From Anas platyrhynchos (lineage: Eukaryota; Chordata; Aves; Anseriformes; Anatidae): a DNA stretch of 64,000 nucleotides. Position numbers and translations under genes: made by a program. Below are positions 26,511 to 41,967 of the stretch, piece after piece (positions within the stretch are counted from its first letter, which is position 1; every line of letters starts with the position of its first letter). The DNA lies in the NCBI RefSeq assembly GCF_047663525.1, contig NC_092587.1:41965001-42029000 (forward strand), written 5' to 3'. Under the pieces are notes generated by a model that worked only from the letters and a program-made list of their open reading frames with translations, made no database searches and was not told where the DNA came from.

Positions 26511-27040
26511 AGGAGAGGAGAGGAGAGGAGAGGAGAGGAGAGGAGAGGAGAGGAGAGGAGAGGAGAGGAGAGGAGAGGAGAGGAGAGGAGAGGAGAGGAG
26601 AGGAGAGGAGAGGAGAGGAGAGGAGAGGAGAGGAGAGGAGAGGAGAGGAGAGGAGAGGAGAGGAGAGGAGAGGAGAGGAGAGGAGAGGAGAGGAGAGGAG
26701 AGGAGAGGAGAGGAGAGGAGAGGAGAGGAGAGGAGAGGAGAGGAGAGGAGAGGAGAGGAGAGGAGAGGAGAGGAGAGGAGAGGAGAGGAGAGGAGAGGAG
26801 AGGAGAGGAGAGGAGAGGAGAGGAGAGGAGAGGAGAGGAGAGGAGAGGAGAGGAGAGGAGAGGAGAGGAAAGGAAAGGAAAGGAAAGGAAAGGAAAGGAA
26901 AGGAAAGGAAAGGAAAGGAAAGGAAAGGAAAGGAAAGGAAAGGAAAGGAAAGGAAAGGAAAGGAAAGGAAAGGAAAGGAAAGGAAAGGAAAGGAAAGGAA
27001 AGGAAAGGAAAGGAAAGGAAAGGAAAGGAAAGGAAAGGAA
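26511..27040. repeat. Perfect two-phase pentanucleotide array (AGGAG)71(AGGAA)35
   Basis: 71 uninterrupted AGGAG units (26511-26865) switch at one point into 35 uninterrupted AGGAA units (26866-27040). I see no mismatch in 530 bp. An A13 run and CACACAG precede it, and A15 follows at about 27063. One strand is all purine, so H-DNA triplex and G-rich structures are possible. All six frames are open across it, producing long low-complexity reading frames (RRGEE/RKGKE on plus; LLSSP/FLSFP on minus) that are artefacts of the repeat, not genes. Length is probably polymorphic and difficult to assemble. Confidence 0.99.
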
Positions 27041-29649
27041 AGGGACACTGCACTGGAGCGATAAAAAAAAAAAAAAAGCAAATGTGGAACCTAAGTTATT
27101 AAAGGAAAATATTGAACATTAGAAAGCTTGAATTTGTTTATAACCTTTATGAAGATTTTACAAATGTTGCAGTTTTGTATAGGTCCCAAGCAACATAATG
27201 CACACTATTATATGCCTGTTAGGGACCTGAGGGCTCCCATGATCCCTGAAGCCACTGCCCAGCCTCCCCTGGGGCTCCCCTGCCATGATCCAGGACCCCA
27301 TCTCAGCCCCCAGGCCATCTGCCTGTCCCCACCTGAGCTATGTAGCTTCTGCAGCTCTGTCTCTGGCCCTATCTCTTGCATGGACCCTGGACCTGCTTCA
27401 CCTCTTGCCAAGTCTGTGGTTGAGGGACCCTGTTACCAGCCCCAGCTCAGCCCCCATGGGGTGATGCCCATTTAGGGGAGCACTGCAAGTGCTGGCTCAC
27501 CCTCAGCTCCCGGCTCATCCCACTGTGACAAGCAGCCCCCCTCCTGCTGCTCCCAGACACAGGTTGTTTGAAGGTTGTTGTGTTTTGGATCCTCTTCAAG
27601 CACATTTAGATCAAACACACTTCTGTTTAATATGCCCACCATGTAAAGATGGGGTTTGACGTGTAGATCTCCCTAGGGGGTGATGGAAAAGTTGAGGGAG
27701 CTTTCGCCCCATTGTAGCTGGTAGTAACACCAACCTCTCAGCTGCAGCTGAGAAGCCATGCAGCTTCCCAGTTTCTCCCTTCTTATCCCCTGCCACCCAC
27801 ATGGACTTAGATCAGTGTTGAGACTGCTCCAGAGTTGTCACAACACTCTGGTAAAGTAACAAGACAAAGAGAAAAAGAATAAGGAGAGAAATAGCAGGAG
27901 TTGCAAGAAGGGAAGAGATGGAAAGCATCCACATGCTTTGGGAAACAGATATATAGGCGATGGGCTGAAAAAAAAAGCCATCCTACTGTGTTTTTCAGTT
28001 ATGTTGTGTTTAATAAGAACTCAGTAATAACCACTTGCATAGGAGCCCAGGAAGATGACAGGAGCTGCAAAGGTGAGACTTGGAGTATAACTTCCCCAGC
28101 CTTCAGGTTACCAATGGCCTCACTTCATTCTGTTAGATTGTGCTTTTCACAAATATGGCACAGTGACTGGGCTGGAAGTTCTCTCCAATTCTATTAGAAT
28201 TTAAAATGAGCTTAAAGGGAATCCAAAACTGTTAATTTTAAAGCTTAGGAGTGGGAAGTGCTGAATAGGTCTGCTAAAGCACATGGAGACATCCACTTCA
28301 AGTAAGCTGATTTAAAATCTGGCATAAATTAGAAGGGTCTTGAGGTATGATCACTAGAAAGTTATGCAACAGTCACATGTAAAACCATCAGCTGGTCCTT
28401 GTGATCTGGTTCGAGTGATATGAGCCAGCACTGCAAAAGATCTAAACTCTGTCTTATCCAAACTCTCTGTCCAGTCTTTCCTCTTGAGAGTTAATGCAGG
28501 AGTAGCAGAAAGAAAGTGCCTTTAGTCACTGCTCTCTTGTTGTCAGAACAGAACAGACTGTAAAGCAGTTGTTTCTTTTTGATGTTTGGGAAAGAATAAC
28601 TAAATATATTCTTTAGAGCAGAGTTATATTGTTTAGAGCAGAGCTACCTATTGAACAGTTGTCACATCACTACTTACTACACACATACTTTGAAATCCAA
28701 AGATGCAGAGGTTAACAGCTTCAACTAGGAAACTAAAGAATTTTGTGCATGGCAAACACTCAGCAGAGAAGTCTGCACTGATGTTGCTTTATAGAAAGTA
28801 CGATTTCAGTTGCTAGGGTTTCCAAATGGCCACATTTTGTAAGGAAGCAATAATGACACTGAATTAAAATTAAATCAGGAAGACTGACAGGGACTCTGCA
28901 GCTTCTGATGCCGAAGGCAAGGCTCTGTGCATGGTCAGTCATTGGTTAGTTTGCTTAAGTCTTTGTATTCAGAGGATTGGATAACAGCATAAAGGAAACT
29001 CATGCATGTACACACATGGAGATGAAAGAAGATGGAACTTTTTTCTTTTTGCACAAATGGTGGTTCAAGTCTTTGTGCTTTTGAAAGGCAAGCAATCTGT
29101 CAAACTCATTGAGATACTACTAACTGCAAAAAATTCTCTTTGACATGAAAAATCAATATATCACATTTGAATATTTTGTTGAAGCATGCATAAATTCATC
29201 TCTATTAAATGTGAATTGTATGAATGATATTTTAAAAACTGATGTAATATAGAAAATCTCATGTATTCTATTCTTTTTACTTAAAAGATTTAAACAACAA
29301 AAGCATTTGAAAGATTTGAAAGATCTGAAATCTGTTGCTGTTTATGGATAAAAAAATACTGATATCAGCTCCATATGATGTGTCAGAAATTCATAATTAT
29401 TACCAAACTGATTTAGAATGATGAAAGATTGTAAAAAGGTTTGTTGATAGTTTATCTATCTGTATGCTTAAGCAGGATTTCAACTAAAGCCTGAAACGTA
29501 AAATGTCACTGACCATGGAATGGAATTACATGGTAGAGATAATATGAGACTTTTTTGTCAAAATACTTTGACTCTTAAAACAAACAGCCAGCATCTGAAT
29601 CCAGAATGCACAATAAACAGACTCAAAGAGCTTTTAACTCCATTCTTAA

Positions 29650-29650
<1 letters not shown>

Positions 29651-29688
<38 letters not shown>
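29651..29688. repeat. A38 tract with AATAAA about 33 nt upstream
   Basis: Thirty-eight A followed by an A/G-rich tail (to about 29730). AATAAA is at 29612-29617. As at 22472, the arrangement resembles a retroposed mRNA end, but the upstream sequence is not recognisable as a gene. Confidence 0.6.
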
Positions 29689-29690
<2 letters not shown>

Positions 29691-32600
29691 AAGTAAGAAA
29701 ATAAAAAGAGAAAAGAGAAAAGCCAGAGAGAGTATTAAAATTCAGAGTATTAAAGAGTAACAAAGAATGACAATTCAGAGTATCTTTAATCCAATGGATT
29801 AAATCTAATCCTTTTGGTCCTTAATGTCGTACTGCATTTGTCCAAAGGCACAACCTTAGACCGTCTGTGAGATACTTGACTTATTTGCTTTTACTTCCTA
29901 CCAAGTAATGGATATGCTAGAACTGAGAGGGCTACTCCACTTGATACAGGGAGCATGTTGGACATAAAATAAATGTTCCAAACATTTCCAGTGATCAGAA
30001 GTCCTATATTCAAAAGTTACAGATATTATAAAAGTCTATTCTAATTAATTTTCAATTAGAAGAATCCATGTCGTTTTCAGGCTCCTAATTTACTGAAAGG
30101 GAGGGTTTTTGTTTTCCTTTGGGAGTTGGGCACCTAAATGTCACAAACATTTCACACATTTTTGACACCTGGGGTTCATTTCTGAGGTAACTACTAATTT
30201 CTCTGCTGTATAAAATCGCCATCGGTTGTATTTCAGTACTTTGTATTTTCAGTACTTACATTACTCTCCAAACTCCATTTGACAAGACTTTACAAGCTTG
30301 TATCAACAGTGTCTTCTACTGGGTAAGACCACATGCAACACTAATCAGGGTGGAAAGATTGTTGCTAATTGTTCTGAGTAATGCCTTTGTTTGTTGCTAT
30401 GTAGTGAATATGCCTTATTTTTATTCTTCATTAAAAAAAAAAAAAAAAGTGCTTGACCTGTGGAAGTGAAACAGTGTCTAAGGTGCCAGTGCTGGTGCCA
30501 TCATTCCTATGATATTATTTTGGAAAGATAATACTTTCCAGTAAAAATTATGAAGTGGTCTTTGTAATGTCTGTATCAGCTTAACACGTTTGCTACCAGT
30601 AAAAAAGAAAACTGCTCTGTATTTTCTGAATTTCAACAACTCTACTGAGAAGTTATAACACTTAACAAGCAATTTTGTAAAGCCAATAGCTGAGCAAGAA
30701 TATGGATAAAATGAAATTTCAGCAAAACTGACATCTGGATTGAATATAAGTGTAAATAGGAACAGAGTCCGGAACAGAACTCCGTTGAAGATGTGTTAAA
30801 ACATTTATGTGAGATCCTTCATAAGGAATAGATTGAAAAAGTCTATCTATTGTATTTAAACTACAATAAGAAAGTCACCAAAGCAATTTCTTACTTCTCA
30901 ATCGGTTGATTCTAATAGATGTATCACTATATGCCACACCTACATGAGACTGTGGAAATACATTTTCCAAAAATAGTTTTATCAAGCATCAATAAGAAGT
31001 AGGATCAGCAAGAGAGGGGAAAAAAAAAAAAAAAAAAAGGTCTAAAAGCTCCTGTGAAATAATGACATATATATAGACTAGACACTCAAAAAAGAGCCCT
31101 GCTAAGACATTATATATCATCAGCTGCCTATGACTACTGTGTTGCTGGATGCTACTGCCTAAGCAGTAGAGCTAGCATCAGGTTTATAACCTAACATATT
31201 CACTTTACATTGAAATAATCTAGAATCAACCTATTGTTTGCCATTTGTCAGAAAACTGATCTCCACCTGACAGGCAACTGTTTTTTGGAGTGGCTGGAGC
31301 ACATCTGAGTGAGTAGAGATGAAAATTTACAAAACAGGACATTTCAAGACACCTTGAGGTTTTAACTGGTTTAGATGGAGCAGCTTTTAGAAGAGAAGGA
31401 AAAATAGGTTTGCCTAGATTTTATGGTTAAGACAAATGTACTATCTGTGTTTATAGCGAAACTAAAGGTAAAGGTCTGGAAGGCCAGCTTGGCTAGTTTC
31501 AAGGCTGTTTTTCTGTCCCTTTCAGGGATACTGAAAAGGAGAGTTATTTTGTAGCAGACACCCATCAAATTCTGTCAGTAACAGACTATTACCTCCCTCT
31601 TACTTTCCTCTATAGTAGGTCAACTTCTGTAATACTTTTCACCTTCCTTAGACTCTAAACTCTTCTGAACAAGGTCTGTATCTTCTTAAATAATTTTAAA
31701 ACACTTGCCAAAAGCTGGTCATAATCCTCACTAAAGTCTTTGGAGACAACTGCAGTAAAAAGAAGCAACACCACCTCAAGAGCAGCCAATGAGCACCCCA
31801 ATGACGTAATTATGATATTTCTATTGAAAAGACAACTGTCTACTTGATGAAACTTAAATTTGTATGAATGGTCCAGTCCATCACCATTTGCCATGTATAT
31901 AACTCTTCTACTTTGTGTGTGAAACCTTCTCTAGAAGAACAAAGTACCTCACTAAATGTGAACTTTGTCTGCATAAATAAAACCATCTGGTTTGCTGTCT
32001 GACCATCTGGTTTGTCTAAAGTTTATAGTCTCCTGAGTGTTATTCACAGGCCCACATATGATCAAGCCTCCAAAGACATTTTTATTTGGTAAAAGCTTTC
32101 CCACAGCACTTTATTTTTTCTATTTGTTTTTGATCTTGTAAAAAAAAAAAAAAAAGTCATTTTAATACGTGTGTTGTAATACTGCATGTGTTTGTGTTTC
32201 TGTGAACTGCTTGTAGTTCTGCTAGTGGGTAGATATTACAGGCTAGATTCCCTTGGGAACAGGGGAGGAACGTACTGCAGAAGAGAAACTTGGAGATAGC
32301 AGATCCTAAGACTTCTTAACCACTGTCCCTGAACAAAATGCTAGCTTAGGGTGGACAGCTCACTTAAAATGCATCAGCTATTAACATGTGACTAGATATC
32401 GAGAACCGAACTGTCTCAGCTCAAGAGCTACAGCTGGCAGCAGGTAACCAACACCTTGTCAGATCTACACCAGGCAGGGAGTCTGCTGGCTTTGATGATT
32501 CCAAGACTCCTAGCAGCATGCAGTGTCCAGATAACCCACCAGTTTTCATCCCTGTGTGAATAAAATGAATAATTATGCTCCCTTAATACTACAAGCTGAA

Positions 32601-34900
32601 CGGTCACTACGTTTCTGCTTGCTCTCTCTGCTTCATAAACACAAGATTTTCCATACAGAGCCTTTACAAAGCCTTGCCAAAAGGGTTCATTCTCCTTCAG
32701 AGTTCAACTGCTCCCGTTTCTGGAGAAAATGCCTCAGTTCTCCGCAGGTCAGTAAGTATACGACAGTTCATAAGCTCTGATACTTCTGCCTTATCTGCCC
32801 TCTTACCACAGGCAATGGAAAATGTTTCACTTGAAACAACAAACAGATTCAAAATCAGAAATAGAAATGACCTAAGTAAAGATCAATATAACTTAACAGA
32901 ATCTACCTCGTTCTGTTCTAAGCCATCACTGATGTTTCAGCAGATTAAGCCTATGCATAATTAACTGTATTTACACAATCACTAACAATAATCACACCTT
33001 TTCATCTACCTAGAATACATATTCTCTATGCATCACATCTAAAGTGAGATTTAAGGTTAAATGTAGACATACACCATGGAGTATGATCATGTATTTGTAA
33101 TGTGAACATAACTAAAGCAACTGGGGCAAGAAGTCTGTATTTTGAAAATGTGCAAAATAGATGTCCTTTTCTATAGTCACTCTTCCCTGAATTCCTTCAA
33201 CACAGAAAAACAGAAAGGATGTCAACAGGCTTGTGGAAGCTAAGACCCAGGACAATTCCTCTCTCTGCAGAAGAGTTGAGAGAGGGCAGCTGGATCCCAC
33301 TGGACCCTGCTGTGTTTAGTTTCTAAAAAAGGGAACTAAAATGAGAGGCAGCCTCCAGGGGCAGCAAAATACAGCAGGAAGCTTGGAGATGCAACTCTGT
33401 TCTATAAAAATAAATTGTTTCATGTACGTGATTCTATTTACTTGTTAGTTTATTTGTGTAGCTTGGGGGTACTGGGTTGTTTCCCAGTCAGCTTCTTACA
33501 ACTCTAATTCCTGTTGATATATAAAAGTGTGAGTGTACAACCTCAAGCACACATACTTAAGTGCAGCTTCTGTGGATGTACAAAAGAATTTAATAATTTT
33601 AATTTACTGTCAATAAATTCCACTAAAGCTTTGGAGACTTTAAGAGAGATCATACATAGACAATGTCATATTCCAAACATAAGGCCTTGACTTTTAGACT
33701 TTGGCCTTGAATATATCGACGTGTTCTAAAATAAGCAGTGAATACACTACTGCTTTTCAGCTAAACTATGTTCATTGAATATATGCATTTTCCATCTATT
33801 GTAAATGGGACACGTGTTATAAGTTTAATTCACATATCAGATGCTAGCAACAAGTCAGGCACCACAGCTGAAACAGTGCCTTAGTGACTGTCTATATGTT
33901 CAGATGCAAGATGGGCTTTGTTTCAAACTTTCTTTTGTTTATTGTACTGAAACAGCTTTCCTATTCATTCAAAACTATAGTCAAGACAATCACTACTAGT
34001 CATTTTTCCCAAGTAGCAATGCTGAGTGGGTCCCGAGTGATCTATTATTGAACTGGTAATTATTTACATGCAGTAAGTTTTAGTTTTAATATGCTTGTCA
34101 CTTGTCAACTTCTACATTAAAAATTGTCTTGAGTTTTCAATCTCAGTGTGCCATAAATGTTTATAATCTGTGAATGGGAGTCAGTATTCTCACCAGTCAG
34201 GATAATGCTTATCCTATTTTCCAGAGCTTCTGATACAGAGCTTCCTTAGAGAAAAATAATTAAACTAAACTAAAAACAAACAAACAAATAAATAAAAGAA
34301 AATAAGAAAAAAAAAAAAAAAAGCTTTTGATTTTAAATATTTTCTTAGAAAATAATATTTATTAATATGAAAATCTTGTGTGTTCCTTATTTGTTTTCAG
34401 AACACTATTTCCAAGAGCTGGGAAGATTTGTTTTCTGGCAAGCATCAAACATTTTTCCATTGGTCACAGCATTCTTGTACTAATTGAGTTTAGAAAACTC
34501 TTCAGCTGCTGCTTGGATGAACATGATCTGTGAAAAGCAAGCATCAGAAATAATGGGATCCATTAGCTAATTATACTTTATCATCAAACATGCATCAGTT
34601 GCAAAATATAATATGAGAACTGTACTCTGGTCCCCAGATCTTTCAGATTGTATGAACTGCCAAAAAAAAAAAAAAAGCATCTTCTTTCCCAAAATACTTC
34701 ATATTTCTCAGTTAAGGCAACCACTGATTTTCAAAATGTATAAATCTGTACCAGACATAATCCCTCTGAAACTTATAGTGATGATTTTGCTGTCTGAAGC
34801 AAAAACTGTGGAGAACATGCTATGTTTATTTCAACACTTACATGCATGCAATATCCCTGGTTAAAACTATCCATTCTAATGGGAAAAAACAAAAACAAAA

Positions 34901-34930
34901 CAAACAAACAAACAAACAAACAAACAAAAA
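34901..34930. repeat. (CAAA)n microsatellite
   Basis: About seven CAAA units ending in an A run. A second CAAA tract lies at about 62155-62176 in OTOGL intron 8. Confidence 0.9.
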
Positions 34931-36995
34931 AACCACCAACACTACAATATACAATTCAATTGCTAACTGGGACATTGGATAGAAGGCATGAATGTGATTA
35001 CAGACTACATAGAATAAATATTTCTTTGTGTTTCACTTAAATGCTCCTTTATTTCTACAATTTTATTTTATTTTATATTATTTATACTCCTATGACATAG
35101 GAGTAACTGACCATATTTTGCTGTAGTTCTCACCTTTCTAGTAATATTTTGGATATTACACGAGGAAGACAATTTCACTAGTTCTCACGCTAATTTTCCA
35201 CGGAGAAAATGTACATGTACCTTCTTTCTCTTAAATATGAGGAAATTTAGAGTCACAATACAGGTGGCCTTGTTAACATATTGACCTTGAAATGGTCACA
35301 GAAATATGTGGCTACTGTAAGTGCAAGTTAAAAAACTGTCCTCCTGGAATGTTTACCTTTTGAACTTATATATGAATTTGACTTACAAGACGACAAGGTC
35401 CAAGTGGAGAGCCAACATCATGATTTCACATAGAAGTCCAATCACTTAATGCTTGAAACTAAATACAATCTTATTTAAAGTGTAAAAAGCTAAAATCTTC
35501 AGTATGTTTACTCCTGTGCGAGGACACCAAATAAAATCTCCATTAGCATTCAGGTAATTAACATATATGAATCTGAGGTGCATGAGTTGCACTACTTCAG
35601 ACTCACAGTACCGGTGGATAGTGGATTGACACCCAGGTTGCGTACTGCAGTTTTCCACATGCTCCACCCTGGCCAAATTCCAAACAAACAGACGCAATGC
35701 TGCTCTGGTCAGCCCAGCTCATGGACTCTGCTCGGGCCACCCTTGCCCATCCCTTGCTATTCCCTTCTTTTCTCCTCCTCCCGGAGCCCTGTTACTTACA
35801 CAACCTTTGTGCACAGTGAGGAAACAACCGGAGACAAGCTGTATTACCCTGTAGTGCTACACCCTGCAAGGAGCTCTTTTCAGCAGACTGTCAGAGCAGA
35901 AGAACCTGTGCCTGGTCTGTGGGAGGACTGTTGGTCTTATGCTACATCTCATGCCCACAATGAGGTCAGAGAAGCTCCAGTAGAGGAGGTCAGTCAGCGA
36001 GAGACTTTCAATCCTTTAAAGCCTCACGAAAATCCTATGTAAAAGATCTAATAGTAGCAGTAGGATACTTGTTGGTATAAAAATACACGAGATATCATCT
36101 GTTAGTACAATGCAGAATCACTGTGAAATCAAGGACATAGACTGCAGCCAAATTCAAATATTTTTCCTCCTATTAGGAAATAATAAAAATGCCTTGGCAA
36201 GACGGGTTCAAGCCTTCCGACTTTCTCTTGAAATGCTCGTTCTGATAAAAGTGTCTTACCAGCAAATACACTTTAATTTCTGTTGGCCTTAGCTTTTGCA
36301 TACTCTGTGCCTCTTCACACCTGTGCAAAGGAAAGTAAAAAAGGGTACCAAACAAGTGCCTGACATTCCACGGGTATAATTATTTTACAAGTATAAAGGA
36401 AGTGAAAACAAGAGTCTGTAGGGGGTGCTTGGAGGTACTTATGATTTTATTTTTTTTTTTAAAGTTAGAGATATGTTACAATTTTAGAGTGTTCTGTGCT
36501 CACTAGTTAAGTAGAGATATTGTTAGTGCTTGGACTTTTTTCAGAAGTATAGTACCTTACCTGAAATTACCCCCTCTCCTCCCTTTTAGAGTCTTTCTTC
36601 TCAGTACTTTTGTGTATGGTGGTATTTATGATCTAATTCTCTCTTCCCACAATGCAGTGTAATTCCTGCAGTAGGTACTTAGGAAATATGTTTTGGTTCC
36701 TATTCCTATTATTATGCTAGAAAGCAAAGGAAGTAAGCAGCACAAAGGATTTAACCTTTTTGTTTGTTTGTTTCTAGACTATGCTACCAATATATGCTGG
36801 TTAACTTATTTTTCTAATGGAAAGGTATATATTTGTAGACACATTACCAGCTTTGTAAACAGACTTCTGGGATTAATGTTTTTTTTAGTTCTAGGTAGAA
36901 TGTACAGCAGACTAGTACCCAAATGAGAATGAATTTTACAGGACCTAAGAAAGCATTCCTACAAAAGTTGAGCTTTATACAGCAGGTATTTGAAT

Positions 36996-37030
36996 CCCCC
37001 CGCCCCCCCCCCCCCCCCCAACACACACAC
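36996..37030. repeat. C-run plus (AC)n tract
   Basis: A C6 run, one G, then C17 (37003-37019) followed by a short AC repeat. The minus strand is a long G run able to form G-quadruplexes. Confidence 0.9.
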
Positions 37031-38446
37031 TTTTTAAAGGTGCATTTAGTATTAAAACATGGCTTTTCATTAGCAGACCTCAGATAATACCCACAAAAGG
37101 AACTGATTTAGATTTGCTTTCTGTTCCTTTAAAATACTGAATACCAAACAAAGCTCAGTTGGTAATGGCTCACCTTTGGGTTGATCATAAGTGTTAGCTG
37201 AACATTTTGGTCTACCTGGGTAAATAGGTAATACATTTTCTTCTTCATCTGAATACAGGTTTTGTTACGTCTAATACCTCAGCTCCTGCAGCTGCTTTCA
37301 TTATGCAAGTAAAAGATCTCTTATACAGAGCCACCTATTTTCACCAAATATGCACAAACTAAGTTGGTTTCAAAATTTCCGTTCTTTGGTGAAAGCTAAC
37401 TGAAATTGGCTAACAAGCTGGCTACCATTTCCCTCCCCCTGATGATGGTGAGAGAATGGATGATAGATGTGTGTGACTGCAAAAACACTTTTCCTTAAGA
37501 AACGGCTTTAAAAAAACAGAACACCAACTTTTCAGGTCACATGTTGAAGCTTTGTACAATTGAGGGTTTGAGATGTGCTAAATCTTACATGCTCTGTACA
37601 GCACTATTCACTTGGAGAGAACTAATCACTCAAATTGCATAAAGCTAAGTGCTTGTTTAAATCCTCACATGACTGATGACTAATGTTCAGTATTTAAAAT
37701 TCTGTCCAAAGACAGAAGAACCGATTGTTTCATTTGAGCAGTCAACTTTCACATTAATCACAGTAATCTAAATCTCTATTGTTTAAAATACCTAAGAAGC
37801 GTGACCTCGCTTAATTGATAGCTTCGGCTTTTGTCTTTCTGGAGAATTTCACATACTGAATACAAACTGTAGAAGAAAAATATTACAGCCTGAAAATGAC
37901 TTAAATTCCGTGTTTTATGACATAGTGAAAAGGAAAACGGAGATAAAAGGTCAATTTGACAATGCTCTGTGTGCTTGGATCCCTGAGTGTAAGCAGAACT
38001 CTGATTTCAGACGTAATGGTTGGCGAGTATTTACGAGGGTACGAGGAACTGCCTGGACGTGACTCAGCGTGTGATGTGACTGCAGCGTACAAAGTTTAAT
38101 GGTTTATGTTCCCCAGCATTTTAACAGATTTGGAGGACCAACAACGCTGCTTTTGCGTGTGGCTCACACTCGGCGCAGAAAGCGAGTGACCCCACCACAC
38201 CCCTCCCAGGGCACGGTCTGCGCAGCTCCCCCCGGGGACAAATCCTCTCTGAACTGAGCGTTCTCACAAAGGAATTTTGTTTCTATTTCATATTTATTTA
38301 AAAAAAACACCAGCGCCCCCCTCCCCCCCCCCCCGGCTGCCGTAAAGCACAGCCTGGCGGAGGCTTGGCGTTGCGTCGCGCGGCCGGAAGCGCGGCGCAC
38401 TTTGCGGCGGGGCCGCCCCTGAGGCGCGGCCGGGCGGCCCCGTGCG

Positions 38447-38476
38447 CCCTTTCCGCCGCGCCGCCGCCGAGGCAGG
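38447..38476 (+). other. RPS16: Probable RPS16 5'-UTR exon 1 with 5'-TOP start
   Basis: Seen: a pyrimidine run CCCTTTCC starts at 38447 in a GC-rich promoter, and a strong donor (GTGAGC) follows at 38477. The proposed 107-nt intron 38477-38583 has a perfect branch-point-like CTAAC at 38557-38561, a pyrimidine tract at 38568-38579 and CAG at 38581-38583. Known: vertebrate ribosomal-protein mRNAs begin with a C followed by pyrimidines (5'-TOP), through which mTOR and LARP1 control translation. Inference: transcription starts near 38447 and this short exon is spliced to the ATG exon. The alternative is a start inside the pyrimidine tract at 38568-38579 with no 5'-UTR intron. Confidence 0.6.
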
Positions 38477-38591
38477 GTGAGCGCTGCCGGGCTCCCCCCG
38501 CCGCCGGGCCCCCCCCGCCGCCGGGCCCCGCTGTCCCCCCCCCGCTCCCCACAGCGCTAACCCCGCGCCCCTCTCTCTTGCAGGAGTCATC

Positions 38592-41626
<3,035 letters not shown>

Positions 41627-41652
41627 AATTGGTCAACAGTTATGTGACAGTC

Positions 41653-41658
41653 AATAAA
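41653..41658 (+). terminator. RPS16: RPS16 polyadenylation signal
   Basis: Canonical AATAAA 27 nt after the TAA stop codon. It is followed by a GT- and T-rich stretch (about 41680-41707) suitable as the downstream element. The resulting 3' UTR would be only about 45-55 nt, typical for ribosomal-protein mRNAs. Confidence 0.85.
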
Positions 41659-41910
41659 AAATAAGAATTTGATAAATTCCGTGTTTATAAGTTGTTTTTT
41701 TTTTTTCCTGTATGGGTAGATAGATTTTCAGTTCAGATTGATTCACCAATCCATTGATATTAAAGTAAAATGAGAGGGCTTTCGGCAGTTCTCTTAGATC
41801 CTTTCATGGTAAGTCTTGATAGACTTCAGGGTCTTGGAAAAGAAGAGCAGTTTTCTGCTGTGGATGTATTTCAGAACATAAATTACCAGAACATAAAAGG
41901 CTTACATCCC

Positions 41911-41967
41911 TTTTTTTTTTTTTTTTTTTTTTTTTGGGAGGGGGGGCAGGGTGGCTGGTGGGGTGGG
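41911..41967 (+). repeat. T25 run followed by G-quadruplex-forming tract
   Basis: T25 (41911-41935), then GGG, A, G7, CA, GGG and further GG/GGGG/GGG runs to 41967. This satisfies the G3+N1-7 rule for an intramolecular G-quadruplex on the sense strand, about 280 nt past the RPS16 polyadenylation signal. Confidence 0.85.

Larger units (their letters stand above)
27041..38160. other. Intergenic region between pentamer array and RPS16 CpG island
   Basis: No supported gene. A GC-rich non-CpG block lies at about 27220-27540; the remainder is AT-rich with homopolymer A runs (about 30432, 31021, 32143, 34310, 34665). The longest non-repeat open frame (35578-36042 plus, 154 codons) has no family resemblance, domain, signal peptide or Kozak support. 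Confidence 0.65.

Noticed and set aside
27041-27078. Sequence GCACTGGAGCG followed by A15, superficially like the end of a primate Alu
   Set aside because: The match is very short, no SINE body is present, and Alu does not occur outside primates.
26404-27102. Long open frames (192-225 codons) on both strands with LLSSP/FLSFP or GEERR/GKERK repeats
   Set aside because: Pure translation of the pentamer array; no unit encodes a stop on either strand, so every frame is open. No unique coding sequence flanks it.
35578-36042. 154-codon open frame, the longest non-repeat frame in the intergenic region
   Set aside because: No recognisable domain, family motif, signal peptide, adjoining splice-linked exons or good start context. 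It could be a lncRNA exon, but nothing in the sequence shows it.
1-38160. Search for a PPP1R12A exon or promoter expected upstream of OTOGL by mammalian gene order
   Set aside because: No exon encoding ankyrin repeats or MYPT1-like sequence, and no second CpG island of promoter size, could be found in the window.
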